Origin: a virus
Length of the DNA: 43,736 nucleotides
Strand: one strand, 5' to 3'
IMG/VR virus record: IMGVR_UViG_3300038418_000033
Coordinates: 1-43,736 of that record
In this document: in pieces, positions 16,292 to 24,610 of the stretch
Numbering within the stretch: the first letter of the stretch is position 1
Layout: each line of letters opens with the position of its first letter
Made by a program: the position numbers and the translations under genes
Notes under the pieces: generated by a model
What the model was told of the DNA's origin: nothing
Seen by the model: only the letters and a program-made list of their open reading frames with translations
Databases searched by the model: none

Positions 16292-19093
16292 TTACAAAAC
16301 TCCGATTTCAGAAAGGAACCTAGAGGGTCGAACGGAGATTGTATTGGGTCCACGGAATTCCAATGCATGAACACAAATGTTCAAAACATCCTTTGCCCTC
16401 GTACAGGCCACGTATAGAAGCCTCCGCTCCTCCTCCCACTCGGTTGGAGTAGTACAAAAACGGTGGGGAATGCTGCCCTCAGTGACATTGGTGACATAGA
16501 CCCGACGCCACTCTAACCCCTTGGCGCTGTGGATGGTACTGATGGTTACGGCCCCCTCTTCATCATCTTCATCGGTGGGGCGCTCCATGGCAAGCTGAAA
16601 CACAAGGTCTTCGGCAGATAAACCGGTATCATTGACCAGACCTTCCACCAAAGAAACAAACCGGTCAATGTTCTCACACTTCGTCCGTGCCTTGCTGGCC
16701 TCCCGTGCATACTTCTGATTGATGTAATCCTTGTACCGAAAGAGGTTAATGATTTCCTCTAAAGCGGCCATTGGAGAAGAAAGGCGGCTCTTCACTTCCC
16801 CCATTGCCCGAGAGAACAAGTCAAGTTTATCATTGGTACCGCACGCCGCCAGCAGGTCGCCGCCGTGGTCGGCCTCCGCCCGGACTCGTATCTTTTCGAT
16901 GGCTACATCCCCGACTCCCCGCTTGGGAGTGCTGATTGCCCGACTAAAAGCGGGGTAATCTTTGGGGTTGACCGCCAGACGGAAATAAGAAAGCAGGTCT
17001 TTGATTTCCTCGGTTTGAAGTAATCCCCTGCCGCCCCGGACGATATAAGGGATACGCAGGCGAACGAGCGCACCTTCTAGGTCCCGGACCTGGATGGCGC
17101 TACGCACGAGGATGGCATTATCCTTGTAGTCAATGTGCTTTCCCTTAACGCCATTGTCGTGTTGTATCTCCCGAGCGATGATGTTGGCGATTTCTCCCGG
17201 CGTGCTAGAACGAATGAGCCGGGCGGTGCCGGTCTCTACTTCCTTGTCCCCCTCCATTCCCCGGAACACTTGCATCTTGAGGGGAATGACCTCGGTCATC
17301 GTGGCATTGATGCGGTTGGATAACCGGATGATGGCGGGAAGGCTCCGGTGGTTGCGAGAGATACGATACAGGTCCGGTACATGCCCACGCCAGCCCTCAC
17401 TAAACTCCTTGAGCAACCGTGGCTCTGCCCCCTGAAAGGCGTAGATAGAATTCCCAACCGGTACTTCATCAGCTACATATCTATGGTCTATCTCTACGTC
17501 AAGGGAGTACACTAACCCGGAGTAATTCTCGGAGATGACTGAAGTTATCGGAGAACTACCCCTGTCTTCCAGATGAGGCAATTCCATAACTTCAGGAATA
17601 AGGTTGGCTGCGACTATCTTGAAATATGGACTCCGTCCCCAATTCTGCCTGTTCTTTTCAGGCTTACTCCATATGGGGTATTCAAATAGAAGACCTTGGT
17701 CCTCCAGACACCTATACCCGCCACTGGGGTCAGACGCAGCAAATATCCGCTTCACCTGTTCGATGCTTTTTTCGGATAGTCCGTAATTTTCAAATTCGGT
17801 ATGAGGTATGCCGTACCTAAGAGAAAATATCTGTTCTTGGGTCTCTGCTTCAATGTGGTCATCTGTAATTTTTAGCAACCACATCTTGTCGCATTTCTGA
17901 ACCGCCGCCCTTCGGGCGAACAAGCTGACATTGCCAGACCCTTTGAGCGTAACCCTACCGACCCTAAATCCCCAGTCCTGTCGCCACATAAGATAGACTG
18001 CAAAAACTCTTCTCGTGGTCAAGGATGGAGAAAATCTAGCCCAGAACCAGTGATTGGGGGTAACTCTGGTTGTATTTCCCTTATAGGATACAGAAAGCAT
18101 CCTTCCATTATACATACGGCTAGAAGTCTTTATCTTTCTTCCATCTAAAACCACAAACTGCTTCTTCTGCCCCCTTCTACAAACCCAAAACGGGCTCCAA
18201 GACACGACTCTGTTGCCATCACGAAGCTCGCTTATATCCTTTAACGTGACTTTTGCACCTGAAAGTTTGTATGCTCGCTTCTCAAGCACTCTTACCTTTG
18301 TTCCCGCAGGCTGACATTGGGCCAAATCTCCGACCATATACAGGTTTTGATTAGAGTCGGGTAGCAAGTTATTGACAAAAACATGCTGGGTCGGGCTGAG
18401 GTCTTGACTTTCATCGACCAAAACATGCCAAAACCGAGATTGGAGCTTCAGTTTCCATGCTGACTGCTCTGCTGCTCGTTTATTTACCAGTAACACCATG
18501 TCGTCAAAATCCACCATCCGGCACTTTTTCTTCTCTTCCTCGAAGCTGTACCAAATCTTGGTCTCCCAGTCTTCCAGAGCGTGATATCCGGCGTGGTGTT
18601 CAAGGGCCTCCTCATGCACTTCATCGGTGTAGTCGGCGGAGAATCCTATCCCCCGTGCCCGATGGTAGCCGAGCTTCTCAAGGAACCGATAGGGATTGTG
18701 TTCCTCCCCCGGTTCGGGCTTGCTCCGTTCGATGAGCTTCTTTACCATTTGAGATTGGTCATAGTCGTCCATCGGTGTGACCCTTCCCTCGAATCCGAAA
18801 CCCTCGGGGTCTTTACGGATGGCATTCAAGGCAAGGCTGTGGATGGTACTGATGTGCGGTCTCTCGGTGGTAAGGTTATCGTCAGAGCCACAAACACGTC
18901 TCTCCAGTTCGGATGCCGCCTTCGAGGTAAAGGTTATGGCCGCAATCCGAAAAGGAGGCACCCCTTGAGTCATCAACCATCGCACTCTCTCTGTCAAGGT
19001 AGCGGTCTTACCAGAACCGGCACCAGCTATCAAACAAGCGGGACGCCCTATTGGATGAGCCACGGCTCTGATTTGCTCGTCAGTAAGTTGCAC
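16292..19093 (-). CDS. UvrD/PcrA/Rep-like SF1 DNA helicase with intein
   Basis: 933-residue precursor. Without the intein it is about 644 residues, usual for compact UvrD-type 3'-5' helicases. Walker A GAGSGKT (24-30), motif Ia ITFTSKAA, motif II VDESQD (about 226-231), motif III split by the intein (MVGDLAQ then SIYAFQGA), motif V TIHSAKGLEW and motif VI RRLLYVACTRAK are all present. The start is GTG 19093 with SD GTGAGG. It would unwind DNA in phage replication or repair. The gene is flanked on both sides by GIY-YIG genes. Confidence 0.94.
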   Translation of the reverse strand: MQLTDEQIRAVAHPIGRPACLIAGAGSGKTATLTERVRWLMTQGVPPFRIAAITFTSKAASELERRVCGSDDNLTTERPHISTIHSLALNAIRKDPEGFGFEGRVTPMDDYDQSQMVKKLIERSKPEPGEEHNPYRFLEKLGYHRARGIGFSADYTDEVHEEALEHHAGYHALEDWETKIWYSFEEEKKKCRMVDFDDMVLLVNKRAAEQSAWKLKLQSRFWHVLVDESQDLSPTQHVFVNNLLPDSNQNLYMVGDLAQCQPAGTKVRVLEKRAYKLSGAKVTLKDISELRDGNRVVSWSPFWVCRRGQKKQFVVLDGRKIKTSSRMYNGRMLSVSYKGNTTRVTPNHWFWARFSPSLTTRRVFAVYLMWRQDWGFRVGRVTLKGSGNVSLFARRAAVQKCDKMWLLKITDDHIEAETQEQIFSLRYGIPHTEFENYGLSEKSIEQVKRIFAASDPSGGYRCLEDQGLLFEYPIWSKPEKNRQNWGRSPYFKIVAANLIPEVMELPHLEDRGSSPITSVISENYSGLVYSLDVEIDHRYVADEVPVGNSIYAFQGAEPRLLKEFSEGWRGHVPDLYRISRNHRSLPAIIRLSNRINATMTEVIPLKMQVFRGMEGDKEVETGTARLIRSSTPGEIANIIAREIQHDNGVKGKHIDYKDNAILVRSAIQVRDLEGALVRLRIPYIVRGGRGLLQTEEIKDLLSYFRLAVNPKDYPAFSRAISTPKRGVGDVAIEKIRVRAEADHGGDLLAACGTNDKLDLFSRAMGEVKSRLSSPMAALEEIINLFRYKDYINQKYAREASKARTKCENIDRFVSLVEGLVNDTGLSAEDLVFQLAMERPTDEDDEEGAVTISTIHSAKGLEWRRVYVTNVTEGSIPHRFCTTPTEWEEERRLLYVACTRAKDVLNICVHALEFRGPNTISVRPSRFLSEIGVL
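17450..18316 (-). other. intein in helicase motif III
   Basis: 289 residues (precursor 260-548). It begins with Cys (CQPAGTKVRVLE, block A), has block B with TPNH in NTTRVTPNHWF, and ends YSLDVEIDHRYVADEVPVGN followed by Ser of the extein. The insertion point is the conserved GDxxQ/SIY site. The penultimate residue is Gly instead of the usual His. No LAGLIDADG or HNH motif is visible in the central 130 residues, so it may be a mini-intein with an unknown or decayed insert. Confidence 0.9.
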
Positions 19094-19157
19094 GGAACCT
19101 CACTTTGTTCGTAAACGTGACCTAAATGACTACCGAAATTATACTTAGGAGGAGCCT

Positions 19158-19790
19158 ATGAGTAAAATGTGCGGCGTCTATTCAATCACTAATACTGAAA
19201 ATGGAAAAAAGTACATCGGGTCAAGCGTCAACATCTACCATCGGTGGAGACTGCACCGCTGGAGGCTTGATAGGGGGGAACACCATTCCCCTCACCTTCA
19301 AAGTAGTTGGAAAAAACGAGGACCGAAAGCATTCAAGTTTGAGGTCCTGCTTGAATGCGACCGAGATTCACTTATAAAATACGAACAGGAATTCATAGAC
19401 CGTTTTAATACCACCCAAAACGGGTACAACATCTGTCCTGTAGCGGGCAATTGTCTTGGGTTATCCCCATCTCCTGAGACCCGTGCCAAATTAGCAAAAG
19501 CTTGGAAAGGAAGGAAACATACCAAGGCCAGCAGGCGGTTGATGTCCTTGGCTACAAGAGGTGTGCCCAAATCTTATGCTCACAAGGCGGCGTTACGGGG
19601 ACCCCGTGGTAAGCTGGAAAATATCCGTTTATCTAAACTGGGGGATAAGAATCCCAATTTTGGCAAGCCCCGTTCAGAGGAGACAAAACGAAAGATAGCT
19701 GAGGCACAAAGAGGTATTCCACGGAAGGGAAATTGTCTTCGATGGAACATCAACCGTGGGAAGTCCTGCACCTGTGGAAAGCATCTTTAG
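19158..19790 (+). CDS. GIY-YIG homing endonuclease (antisense insertion)
   Basis: 210 residues. CGVYSITNTENGKKYIGSS is the GIY-YIG pair and YEQEFIDRF carries the likely catalytic Glu. NUMOD3-like helices follow (SPETRAKLAKAWKG, SEETKRKIAEAQRG), then NINRGKSCTCGKH, the shared tail. The SD is AGGAGG. This is the only + strand gene between 7.5 and 43.7 kb. It converges on the HNH gene at 19787, their ends overlapping by four bases. Confidence 0.9.
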   Translation: MSKMCGVYSITNTENGKKYIGSSVNIYHRWRLHRWRLDRGEHHSPHLQSSWKKRGPKAFKFEVLLECDRDSLIKYEQEFIDRFNTTQNGYNICPVAGNCLGLSPSPETRAKLAKAWKGRKHTKASRRLMSLATRGVPKSYAHKAALRGPRGKLENIRLSKLGDKNPNFGKPRSEETKRKIAEAQRGIPRKGNCLRWNINRGKSCTCGKHL

Positions 19791-20239
19791 CTAGACATAT
19801 TACGTTCACCAAAAAATATACCCTTGGGGTTACCGGTTTCTAATCTTGTCATTTCCTCTACGATTTTACTACTTACACTTTCAGATAATTGATTTGTAGA
19901 TAAAGCATCCCGAAGAGCAAACCACGCTTGTCCTACCGGGGTTTTATCCCACAACCATTGACGATACGCTTCTACAGTTTTATGCCCTTTTCTACAGTTA
20001 CAGGTTTTACAACAGGCTACCAAATTAGATAGTTGGTTTCCTCCTTCGGGGTTTTGATGGTCTCTAGTATAGTTATGACTCAAACTATTTGGGTCACAGA
20101 TTAAGACTACGCCACAATACCAGCAACGTTCTTTACTCAATTGTAACGTTTCCAAGGACGAGGGGAACCTCATATTAAATCTTCTTGGAATATCCCTCTG
20201 TTTCCGATACTCATCGCAATAAGCGTCGTAGTTGGACAT
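19787..20239 (-). CDS. HNH endonuclease
   Basis: 150 residues. CWYCGV, then YTRDHQNPEGG, LSNLVACCKTCNCRKGHK and YRQWL form a zinc-supported HNH domain with the His-Asn-His/Lys order. SD GCAGGAGGA precedes ATG 20239. Probably a homing endonuclease because of its setting among others, though no NUMOD region is present. Only a weak four-pair hairpin is visible at its start. Confidence 0.82.
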   Translation of the reverse strand: MSNYDAYCDEYRKQRDIPRRFNMRFPSSLETLQLSKERCWYCGVVLICDPNSLSHNYTRDHQNPEGGNQLSNLVACCKTCNCRKGHKTVEAYRQWLWDKTPVGQAWFALRDALSTNQLSESVSSKIVEEMTRLETGNPKGIFFGERNMSS

Positions 20240-20250
20240 GTGTCCTCCTG

Positions 20251-20460
20251 CTACTTCACGTTACCCCTTGGTCCACGCCACTCAACATCCGTGTAGGTGG
20301 TTGCCTTGACCCTTTCAACCGCCCGGTCAAGGTTCCTTTGTTCTCGTTCCCTATCCTGTACACGCTTGCGCCAACGAAGTAAGTGTTTGATGACGACGAT
20401 AATGAAACAACCCCCTGTGGTGTAAAGACACAGGGTCGTGATAGAGTTCAGGTCAATCAT
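20251..20460 (-). CDS. single-pass membrane protein
   Basis: 69 residues with SD AGGAGATGC before ATG 20460. Residues 5-28 are hydrophobic (TTLCLYTTGGCFIIVVI), followed by a basic and charged helix (RWRKRVQDREREQRNLD) likely to be cytoplasmic coiled coil. Function unknown. Confidence 0.65.
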   Translation of the reverse strand: MIDLNSITTLCLYTTGGCFIIVVIKHLLRWRKRVQDREREQRNLDRAVERVKATTYTDVEWRGPRGNVK

Positions 20461-20540
20461 GCATCTCCTAATGCCACTTGGAATGCCAACGACGTTTGAT
20501 GGGCGGCTTTTGTCCAAGGTGCTTGCAACGTTCCACACTT

Positions 20541-21173
20541 TCAAGAAACAGTTGCCACAGTTCCTTTTTCCGGCGCTTCGACAGGAGGTACTTTGCCATT
20601 CCCATTCTCCCAAGAGTTATAATACCCACGCATGGGGTGAGGTTGATTGAAAGTGTTGAACATCCACTTGTATGTTTTGTCTTGCAAGCTCTTATGCCAC
20701 TTGCGGGGACTCTCTGTGGACTCGTCGGTGTTCTCCGCCTCGTGCATGTATTCTTTCAAGGTCCCCGAGAGCCGGGCGAGGGGGAGGAATATCCACCATG
20801 GAGTAATGACGAATGCCATCTTGTCGGCGAGAGCTAAAGCCGATACCGGGTGCTCCGTCTGCCGAGCATAATACCTAGAATGGAATAGACAGAACTCATA
20901 CCATATTGGAGGATAGGTGGTCCAGAAATCGACACCCCCTTTCTTATCAAAGAGCCAGTGAGCCATCTGCGCCCCCAACTCCGGGTGGGTCCTACCCTCC
21001 TCCCCATCCATATTAGGCTTACCCCAATAGCCTAAATCATGGATAAAGAAGCACACCCAAAGTTTGAAGCTCTTGGGAAAGCCAAACAACTTCCACCATG
21101 CCCTCGCCAAAAACAAAGGGTGAAGTAGAAAGTGATGGTCCCCGAATAGCAGGCTTTTTGTGCCATTTCTCAT
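20541..21173 (-). CDS. HD-domain protein
   Basis: 210 residues. HPLFLARAWW, FFIHDLGYWG, HPELGAQMAHW and FCLFHSRYYA give the spaced His/Asp ligands of an HD-type metal phosphohydrolase, followed by ADKMAF with a further Asp. Substrate unknown; phage HD proteins often act on nucleotides. The SD before ATG 21173 is weak (GAAGAG). Confidence 0.7.
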   Translation of the reverse strand: MRNGTKSLLFGDHHFLLHPLFLARAWWKLFGFPKSFKLWVCFFIHDLGYWGKPNMDGEEGRTHPELGAQMAHWLFDKKGGVDFWTTYPPIWYEFCLFHSRYYARQTEHPVSALALADKMAFVITPWWIFLPLARLSGTLKEYMHEAENTDESTESPRKWHKSLQDKTYKWMFNTFNQPHPMRGYYNSWENGNGKVPPVEAPEKGTVATVS

Positions 21174-21181
21174 AAGCTCTT

Positions 21182-21558
21182 CTACGCCGGAATGACGTAC
21201 CCATCATTGATTTCCCGTGCTCGGGATAAATCAAGAGGGGCGGTCGGGTTGGGATTCTCCGGGTCGTAATGCCGGGGAGCGAATCCTCCGTTGCGGTCAA
21301 AGGACTGTAAAGCCGCAACAAGCAAAGTGGCCGCTTTGAGGACACCCTTACGTTGCTCTTCCGGTGTGGCTTTCATAGCCGCTGCCTCGCCAAGATAGAT
21401 ATTGGCGTAGGCAATCCAGTCATTCAGGGTGTTCTTATCGTCAAAGGCAGTGCCCCACGTATTTTCCTGATACACCCGTTCCTTAATCATGTCGGTGAGA
21501 ATTCCGGCGAGGGCGGCGGTCTTCCCGTGCTGGCATCAATATGAACTGTCAACTCCAT
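21182..21558 (-). pseudogene. conserved phage protein with one apparent frameshift
   Basis: ATG 21558 has an excellent SD (GCAGGAGGA) and begins MELTVHIDASTG, but this frame stops after 23 codons. Adding one G to the GGG run (+ strand CCC at 21526-21528) joins it to GKTAALAGILTDMIKERVYQ and the 102-residue frame that follows, with ENTWGTAFDDKNT and SFDRNGGFAPRHYD. The corrected product is 125 residues. I recall proteins of this type in many phages, but their function is not known to me. If the frameshift is real, ATG 21490 overlaps the short frame's stop and could restart translation. Confidence 0.65.
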
Positions 21559-21580
21559 AGACTCCTCCTGCTGGATAATA

Positions 21581-21883
21581 CTACTTTGCAGGGGAATCGA
21601 AGGCATCCGGGGCGAGAAATATCCGTTTGCCTATGGCGGTGAAGTAGGAATCAGGGTGGAGCTTTCGGTCCCGAAAGGTCTGCCAAGCGTAGCCGGTGTG
21701 ACCGTTGATGGTCATTCCACCATAGTAGGCGGTGGTCCACTGGATACCAGCATCGGGGAATTTCATCATGACGTAGTAGATGCCGCTGTTACGAGCCGGT
21801 TCCTTGGTAGCACCGCTACTCTCGAAGAACACTTCGGCCTCGGTGTCCTTGCACCACTGCCAATACCGTTTGAACGGGTTCAT
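21581..21883 (-). CDS. hypothetical protein
   Basis: 100 residues, aromatic-rich and beta-rich, SD GAGGG before ATG 21883. The ATG overlaps the upstream stop (ATGA). No motif recognised. Confidence 0.65.
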   Translation of the reverse strand: MNPFKRYWQWCKDTEAEVFFESSGATKEPARNSGIYYVMMKFPDAGIQWTTAYYGGMTINGHTGYAWQTFRDRKLHPDSYFTAIGKRIFLAPDAFDSPAK

Positions 21884-22206
21884 GATTTTCCCTCTTTCCT
21901 GAACGTGAAGGTTGGCTCATAAGTCTCATTGTAGCCGGGTTTGTCGTACTCCACTTGCCAGCCCACCGCCCGGTAAATTTCCTCTACATCCAGCCAGTGG
22001 TTATCGTAGATGTTCCTGTCATAGATGCAGGCCCCAGCTTCCTCTGCTTTCTTGAGAATGGGGGTGACAACACTCCGCTGACCAACCACGGAATAAGTTC
22101 CGTTCCAGTTTTTGGCGATGAGTTCATTAAACGCCGCAATGACATAATCAGGGGTGATTTCCTGTTTCTTTCCAACAACTTCATGTGGTTTAATGGGCGA
22201 TAGCAT
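21880..22206 (-). CDS. hypothetical protein
   Basis: 108 residues with SD GGAGGA before ATG 22206. Alpha/beta composition: ITPDYVIAAFNELIAKNW, then strand-rich segments with aromatic residues. No family recognised. Coupled to the gene at 21581 through a four-base overlap. Confidence 0.65.
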   Translation of the reverse strand: MLSPIKPHEVVGKKQEITPDYVIAAFNELIAKNWNGTYSVVGQRSVVTPILKKAEEAGACIYDRNIYDNHWLDVEEIYRAVGWQVEYDKPGYNETYEPTFTFRKEGKS

Positions 22207-22507
22207 TATTCCTCCAGTATCCTCGGAAATCCCATAATCCTCGGCGCTGCACTTCCCACATGGCCTTGCGGGTAGCTTCTGCTTCGGAGCGCCCCCTTCT
22301 CAAAACACGAACGCCGCTATACCCCCCGGAATTACGGAGGTCAGGGTGGGGCATGATGGTGATTTCCGCATCCCAACGCCACGCCCAGTTTTCCCATGGA
22401 CCCCAATGCCGTATTTCGAGTGCAAGGGTCCGCTCACCATCCCGAAGGTGGACCGTATGGACAGGAGTCCACGCAAATTTCTGTGCTACCTTCGTCTTAG
22501 TTCCCAT
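22190..22507 (-). CDS. hypothetical protein
   Basis: 105 residues from ATG 22507. Trp-rich (HWGPWENWAWRWD) and basic, ending RRGLWDFRGYWRN. It overlaps the upstream zinc-ribbon gene by 22 bases, so coupling is likely. The SD is weak (GGTGA). An upstream in-frame start lies deep in the neighbour and is less likely. Confidence 0.6.
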   Translation of the reverse strand: MGTKTKVAQKFAWTPVHTVHLRDGERTLALEIRHWGPWENWAWRWDAEITIMPHPDLRNSGGYSGVRVLRRGRSEAEATRKAMWEVQRRGLWDFRGYWRNNAIAH

Positions 22508-22701
22508 GCTTTCACCATTGGCACGGTGACAGAGCCGCCGCAGGTCGGACACCCTATAGTTGCGTAATCCGGCTCCCGCTGACCATCACCCTCATGAATC
22601 TTAACGTCGGAAGGTAGGTAGCTCAAGAGCGACCGGCATTCCGTACATTCGACTTCCTTTGGTTCCGATTTAGGCGGAGCCTTAAGCACCCTGATTGCCA
22701 T
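22486..22701 (-). CDS. small zinc-ribbon protein
   Basis: 71 residues with SD AAGGAG before ATG 22701. ECTECRSLL and IGCPTCGGSV form two CxxC knuckles about 30 residues apart. Probably a zinc-binding adaptor; partner unknown. Confidence 0.7.
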   Translation of the reverse strand: MAIRVLKAPPKSEPKEVECTECRSLLSYLPSDVKIHEGDGQREPDYATIGCPTCGGSVTVPMVKAWELRRR

Positions 22702-23575
22702 CTCTTTGCTCCTTTATTGCGGCCTCGTACTGCTTGCGGAGAGCGGTGTCGGCCTTCTGCCGGGCCTCCTCCGCCAGAGCTTCCTCATAAAGCGCCTTCG
22801 CCTTGGCGATGTGCTCTTCGGACTGCGGCACCCCGGCTGCGTTGACGCTGAGGAACAGCCACAGGATGTCCGCCTTGCCGACCTTGGTGGAATCCAGCAT
22901 CACGTACTGCACATTGGTATCCTCGAACGCATGAACGTCAGCATTGGAAAGCTGGTAGAAGGTCTTGCCCTTGTAAGGGAAACGCCCCTCGATATACTCC
23001 CGGATGGAGACGATACGCTGCTTGCCGTCCACGATTTCCAGTCGGTACTCCGGGTAGGGATATTCCACAAAGACAAACTTGCCGATGTCGGTCCGATTGA
23101 AGATGGAGTCAATGAGCCGCTGCTTATCTTCGAGGGTCCACACGTATCCCCGCTGGTACTCCGGGTTGTCGATGTATCCCCGGCGATAGCCGGTCAGTAT
23201 CATGCCATCCATGCCGGTGGTGACGTATTGGGCGTGGATGCGGGGGCGAGCAAAGTTGGTGTTCTCTTGCAGGCACTTGGGGGTAATCTGGTTCCACCAG
23301 ACAATACGGGGTTTCCGACCGCAGTCAACCTCGTTCCCATAGACATGTTGAACGTCGTGGTAGGAGATGTGGTAACTCATCCCGTTATCAAAGATTTCCT
23401 CTATCCGGGCGTCCTTTAGACCACCGAGAATGACTTCCTCTCCCACCTTGTAGAGATAGGTGGGGTTCGGCGGCACAACCCAATCCTCACCTTGGGAATG
23501 CCAGTTGCGCTTTTCCCACGCCAGCCACTCGGCGTAAGTCTCGGGTTGCTTCTCTTTAGGTTGCCGTTTCGCCAT
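22682..23575 (-). CDS. DUF262 (GmrSD N-terminal/ParB-like) protein
   Basis: 297 residues from ATG 23575 (SD GAGGGGG). The middle has NPEYQRGYVWTLEDKQRLID and LEIVDGKQRIVSIREYIEG, the DUF262 signature with DGKQR equivalent to DGQQR, a nucleotide-binding ParB/sulfiredoxin-like fold. The N-terminal 100 residues are a separate beta-rich region and the C-terminus is a charged coiled coil. In GmrSD restriction systems this domain drives NTP-dependent cleavage of modified DNA, but no HNH nuclease domain is attached here. The role in the phage is therefore open. Confidence 0.75.
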   Translation of the reverse strand: MAKRQPKEKQPETYAEWLAWEKRNWHSQGEDWVVPPNPTYLYKVGEEVILGGLKDARIEEIFDNGMSYHISYHDVQHVYGNEVDCGRKPRIVWWNQITPKCLQENTNFARPRIHAQYVTTGMDGMILTGYRRGYIDNPEYQRGYVWTLEDKQRLIDSIFNRTDIGKFVFVEYPYPEYRLEIVDGKQRIVSIREYIEGRFPYKGKTFYQLSNADVHAFEDTNVQYVMLDSTKVGKADILWLFLSVNAAGVPQSEEHIAKAKALYEEALAEEARQKADTALRKQYEAAIKEQRDGNQGA

Positions 23576-24086
23576 TCTTAACCCCCTCATTAAAAGAAAC
23601 CAGCCTGTATTGTCCATAGCTGGTTCTCTCTAACCAACCCTTCTCTCGCAGAGCCGAAATCACATGGTCGGCAGCCTTTTCCGTTCCTTCGAGAAACTTG
23701 ATGATTTCAGAACGGCTCGTCCTTTTTCGTCCCTGCTGCTCCAGTGTCAAAACCACTTTAGCTTCCTGACGTGATAACGTTCGAGGAGTATGGCAAAGTT
23801 TAATCGGTTTGTTCGCTATCAGAGTTTCTCCCATATTTTTCAAATCATCTGGCGACAACCGATACCACTCATGATGCTCATGCTTCTCTGCGAACAACTC
23901 GTGTAACCGTGTCTCTTCCCTTGGGGCATTTTCAACATAGGTACAAGCTGCCAACCTTAAAATCACGGGGGAACCAACCTGTAAGTGTTTCAAACGATTC
24001 TCAGATGGGTGATTCCGTGAAAACCCAATCTTAAAAAGACCTAACTCATCATTTCCAATGACATACACAAAACCTTTAAGCCGCAT
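23556..24086 (-). CDS. T5orf172-type GIY-YIG protein with C-terminal winged helix
   Basis: 176 residues from ATG 24086. GFVYVIGNDELGLFKIGFS, RLKHLQVGSPV, ETRLHELFA and WYRLSPDDL fit the T5orf172/MUG113 branch of GIY-YIG nucleases. Residues 115-165 (SRQEAKVVLTLEQQG, DHVISALREKGWLE) look like a winged helix. SD GGAGGT is buried in a strong hairpin, as with the homing endonucleases nearby. Overlaps the DUF262 gene by 20 bases. Confidence 0.78.
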   Translation of the reverse strand: MRLKGFVYVIGNDELGLFKIGFSRNHPSENRLKHLQVGSPVILRLAACTYVENAPREETRLHELFAEKHEHHEWYRLSPDDLKNMGETLIANKPIKLCHTPRTLSRQEAKVVLTLEQQGRKRTSRSEIIKFLEGTEKAADHVISALREKGWLERTSYGQYRLVSFNEGVKNGETAT

Positions 24087-24088
24087 AT

Positions 24089-24115
24089 GACCTCCATTAA
24101 ATATCAATGGAAGTC
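24089..24115 (-). promoter_or_regulatory. RBS-occluding hairpin of T5orf172 gene 24086
   Basis: On the - strand GACTTCCATT pairs with AATGGAGGTC over ten pairs with one wobble and a seven-base loop (GATATTT). The SD GGAGGT lies in the 3' arm, two bases before the ATG. Confidence 0.7.
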
Positions 24116-24178
24116 TAAATCTTTCAATAGCTTAATCCCAAAATCCCCCCGATACAAAGGGTTTCGTGTAGAGGAATC

Positions 24179-24370
24179 TCACCCGGACTTGTAGACCAGA
24201 TGGATACTGACCTCAATGGTCGCTCCCCGGTACTGGACAAAGAGAGAAGTAGGGTCGGGGTTCCGGCGCTGCAACTCGGCGCAATCATCCGTATACTGCA
24301 CCATCCCAATGTTGCTGTGATGGAGGATGTCTCCCACCTTAAGCTCTTCAACTTTAACGGGTTGTCTCAT
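24179..24370 (-). CDS. small beta-rich hypothetical protein
   Basis: 63 residues with GAGGG before ATG 24370. VEELKVGDILHHSNIGMV resembles a KOW/SH3-like barrel. It overlaps the next gene's frame end by four bases and shares the turn pattern with the protein at 24367, perhaps an old duplication. Confidence 0.6.
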   Translation of the reverse strand: MRQPVKVEELKVGDILHHSNIGMVQYTDDCAELQRRNPDPTSLFVQYRGATIEVSIHLVYKSG

Positions 24371-24558
24371 TTTGCCCTCGAAACAAAAGTTAGCCGGTCA
24401 GCGGCAATCCACAGGACTTCGTCCGTGGTCAGGTCCCCATACCAGAAAATCCTTAAACCGTCGCCGTCCGCATTCCAGCCCTTGACCAAACCAATAGTGC
24501 CATCAGGACGGGAAACTTTGTCACCCCTGCTGAGCAACTTCATTAGTTCAATGGTCAT
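24367..24558 (-). CDS. small beta-rich hypothetical protein
   Basis: 63 residues with SD GGGAGAG before ATG 24558. LLSRGDKVSRPDGTIGLVKG again suggests a small SH3/KOW-like barrel. It is the first gene after the GTGGTATACT motif at 24576. Confidence 0.6.
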   Translation of the reverse strand: MTIELMKLLSRGDKVSRPDGTIGLVKGWNADGDGLRIFWYGDLTTDEVLWIAADRLTFVSRAK

Positions 24559-24575
24559 AGTTCTCTCCCACTCTC

Positions 24576-24597
24576 AGTATACCACGGGAAAAGGAAT
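24576..24597 (-). promoter_or_regulatory. GTGGTATACT motif (promoter-like)
   Basis: The - strand reads AATTCCTTTTCCCGTGGTAT then ACTGAGAG before the SD of gene 24558. Upstream AATTCC and TTTCCC are shared with the copy at 14679. Confidence 0.4.
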
Positions 24598-24610
24598 TTT
24601 GAGGGATTTT

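Noticed and set aside
19117-19145. Sigma70-like promoter for the GIY-YIG gene at 19158 (GTGACC, 17 bases, TATACT)
   Set aside because: Transcription would begin at or after the SD, leaving no usable ribosome site, so the match is probably fortuitous.
21490-21558. Walker A motif in the corrected protein (DASTGKT)
   Set aside because: It lacks the GxxxxGK spacing and no Walker B follows; the match is too short.
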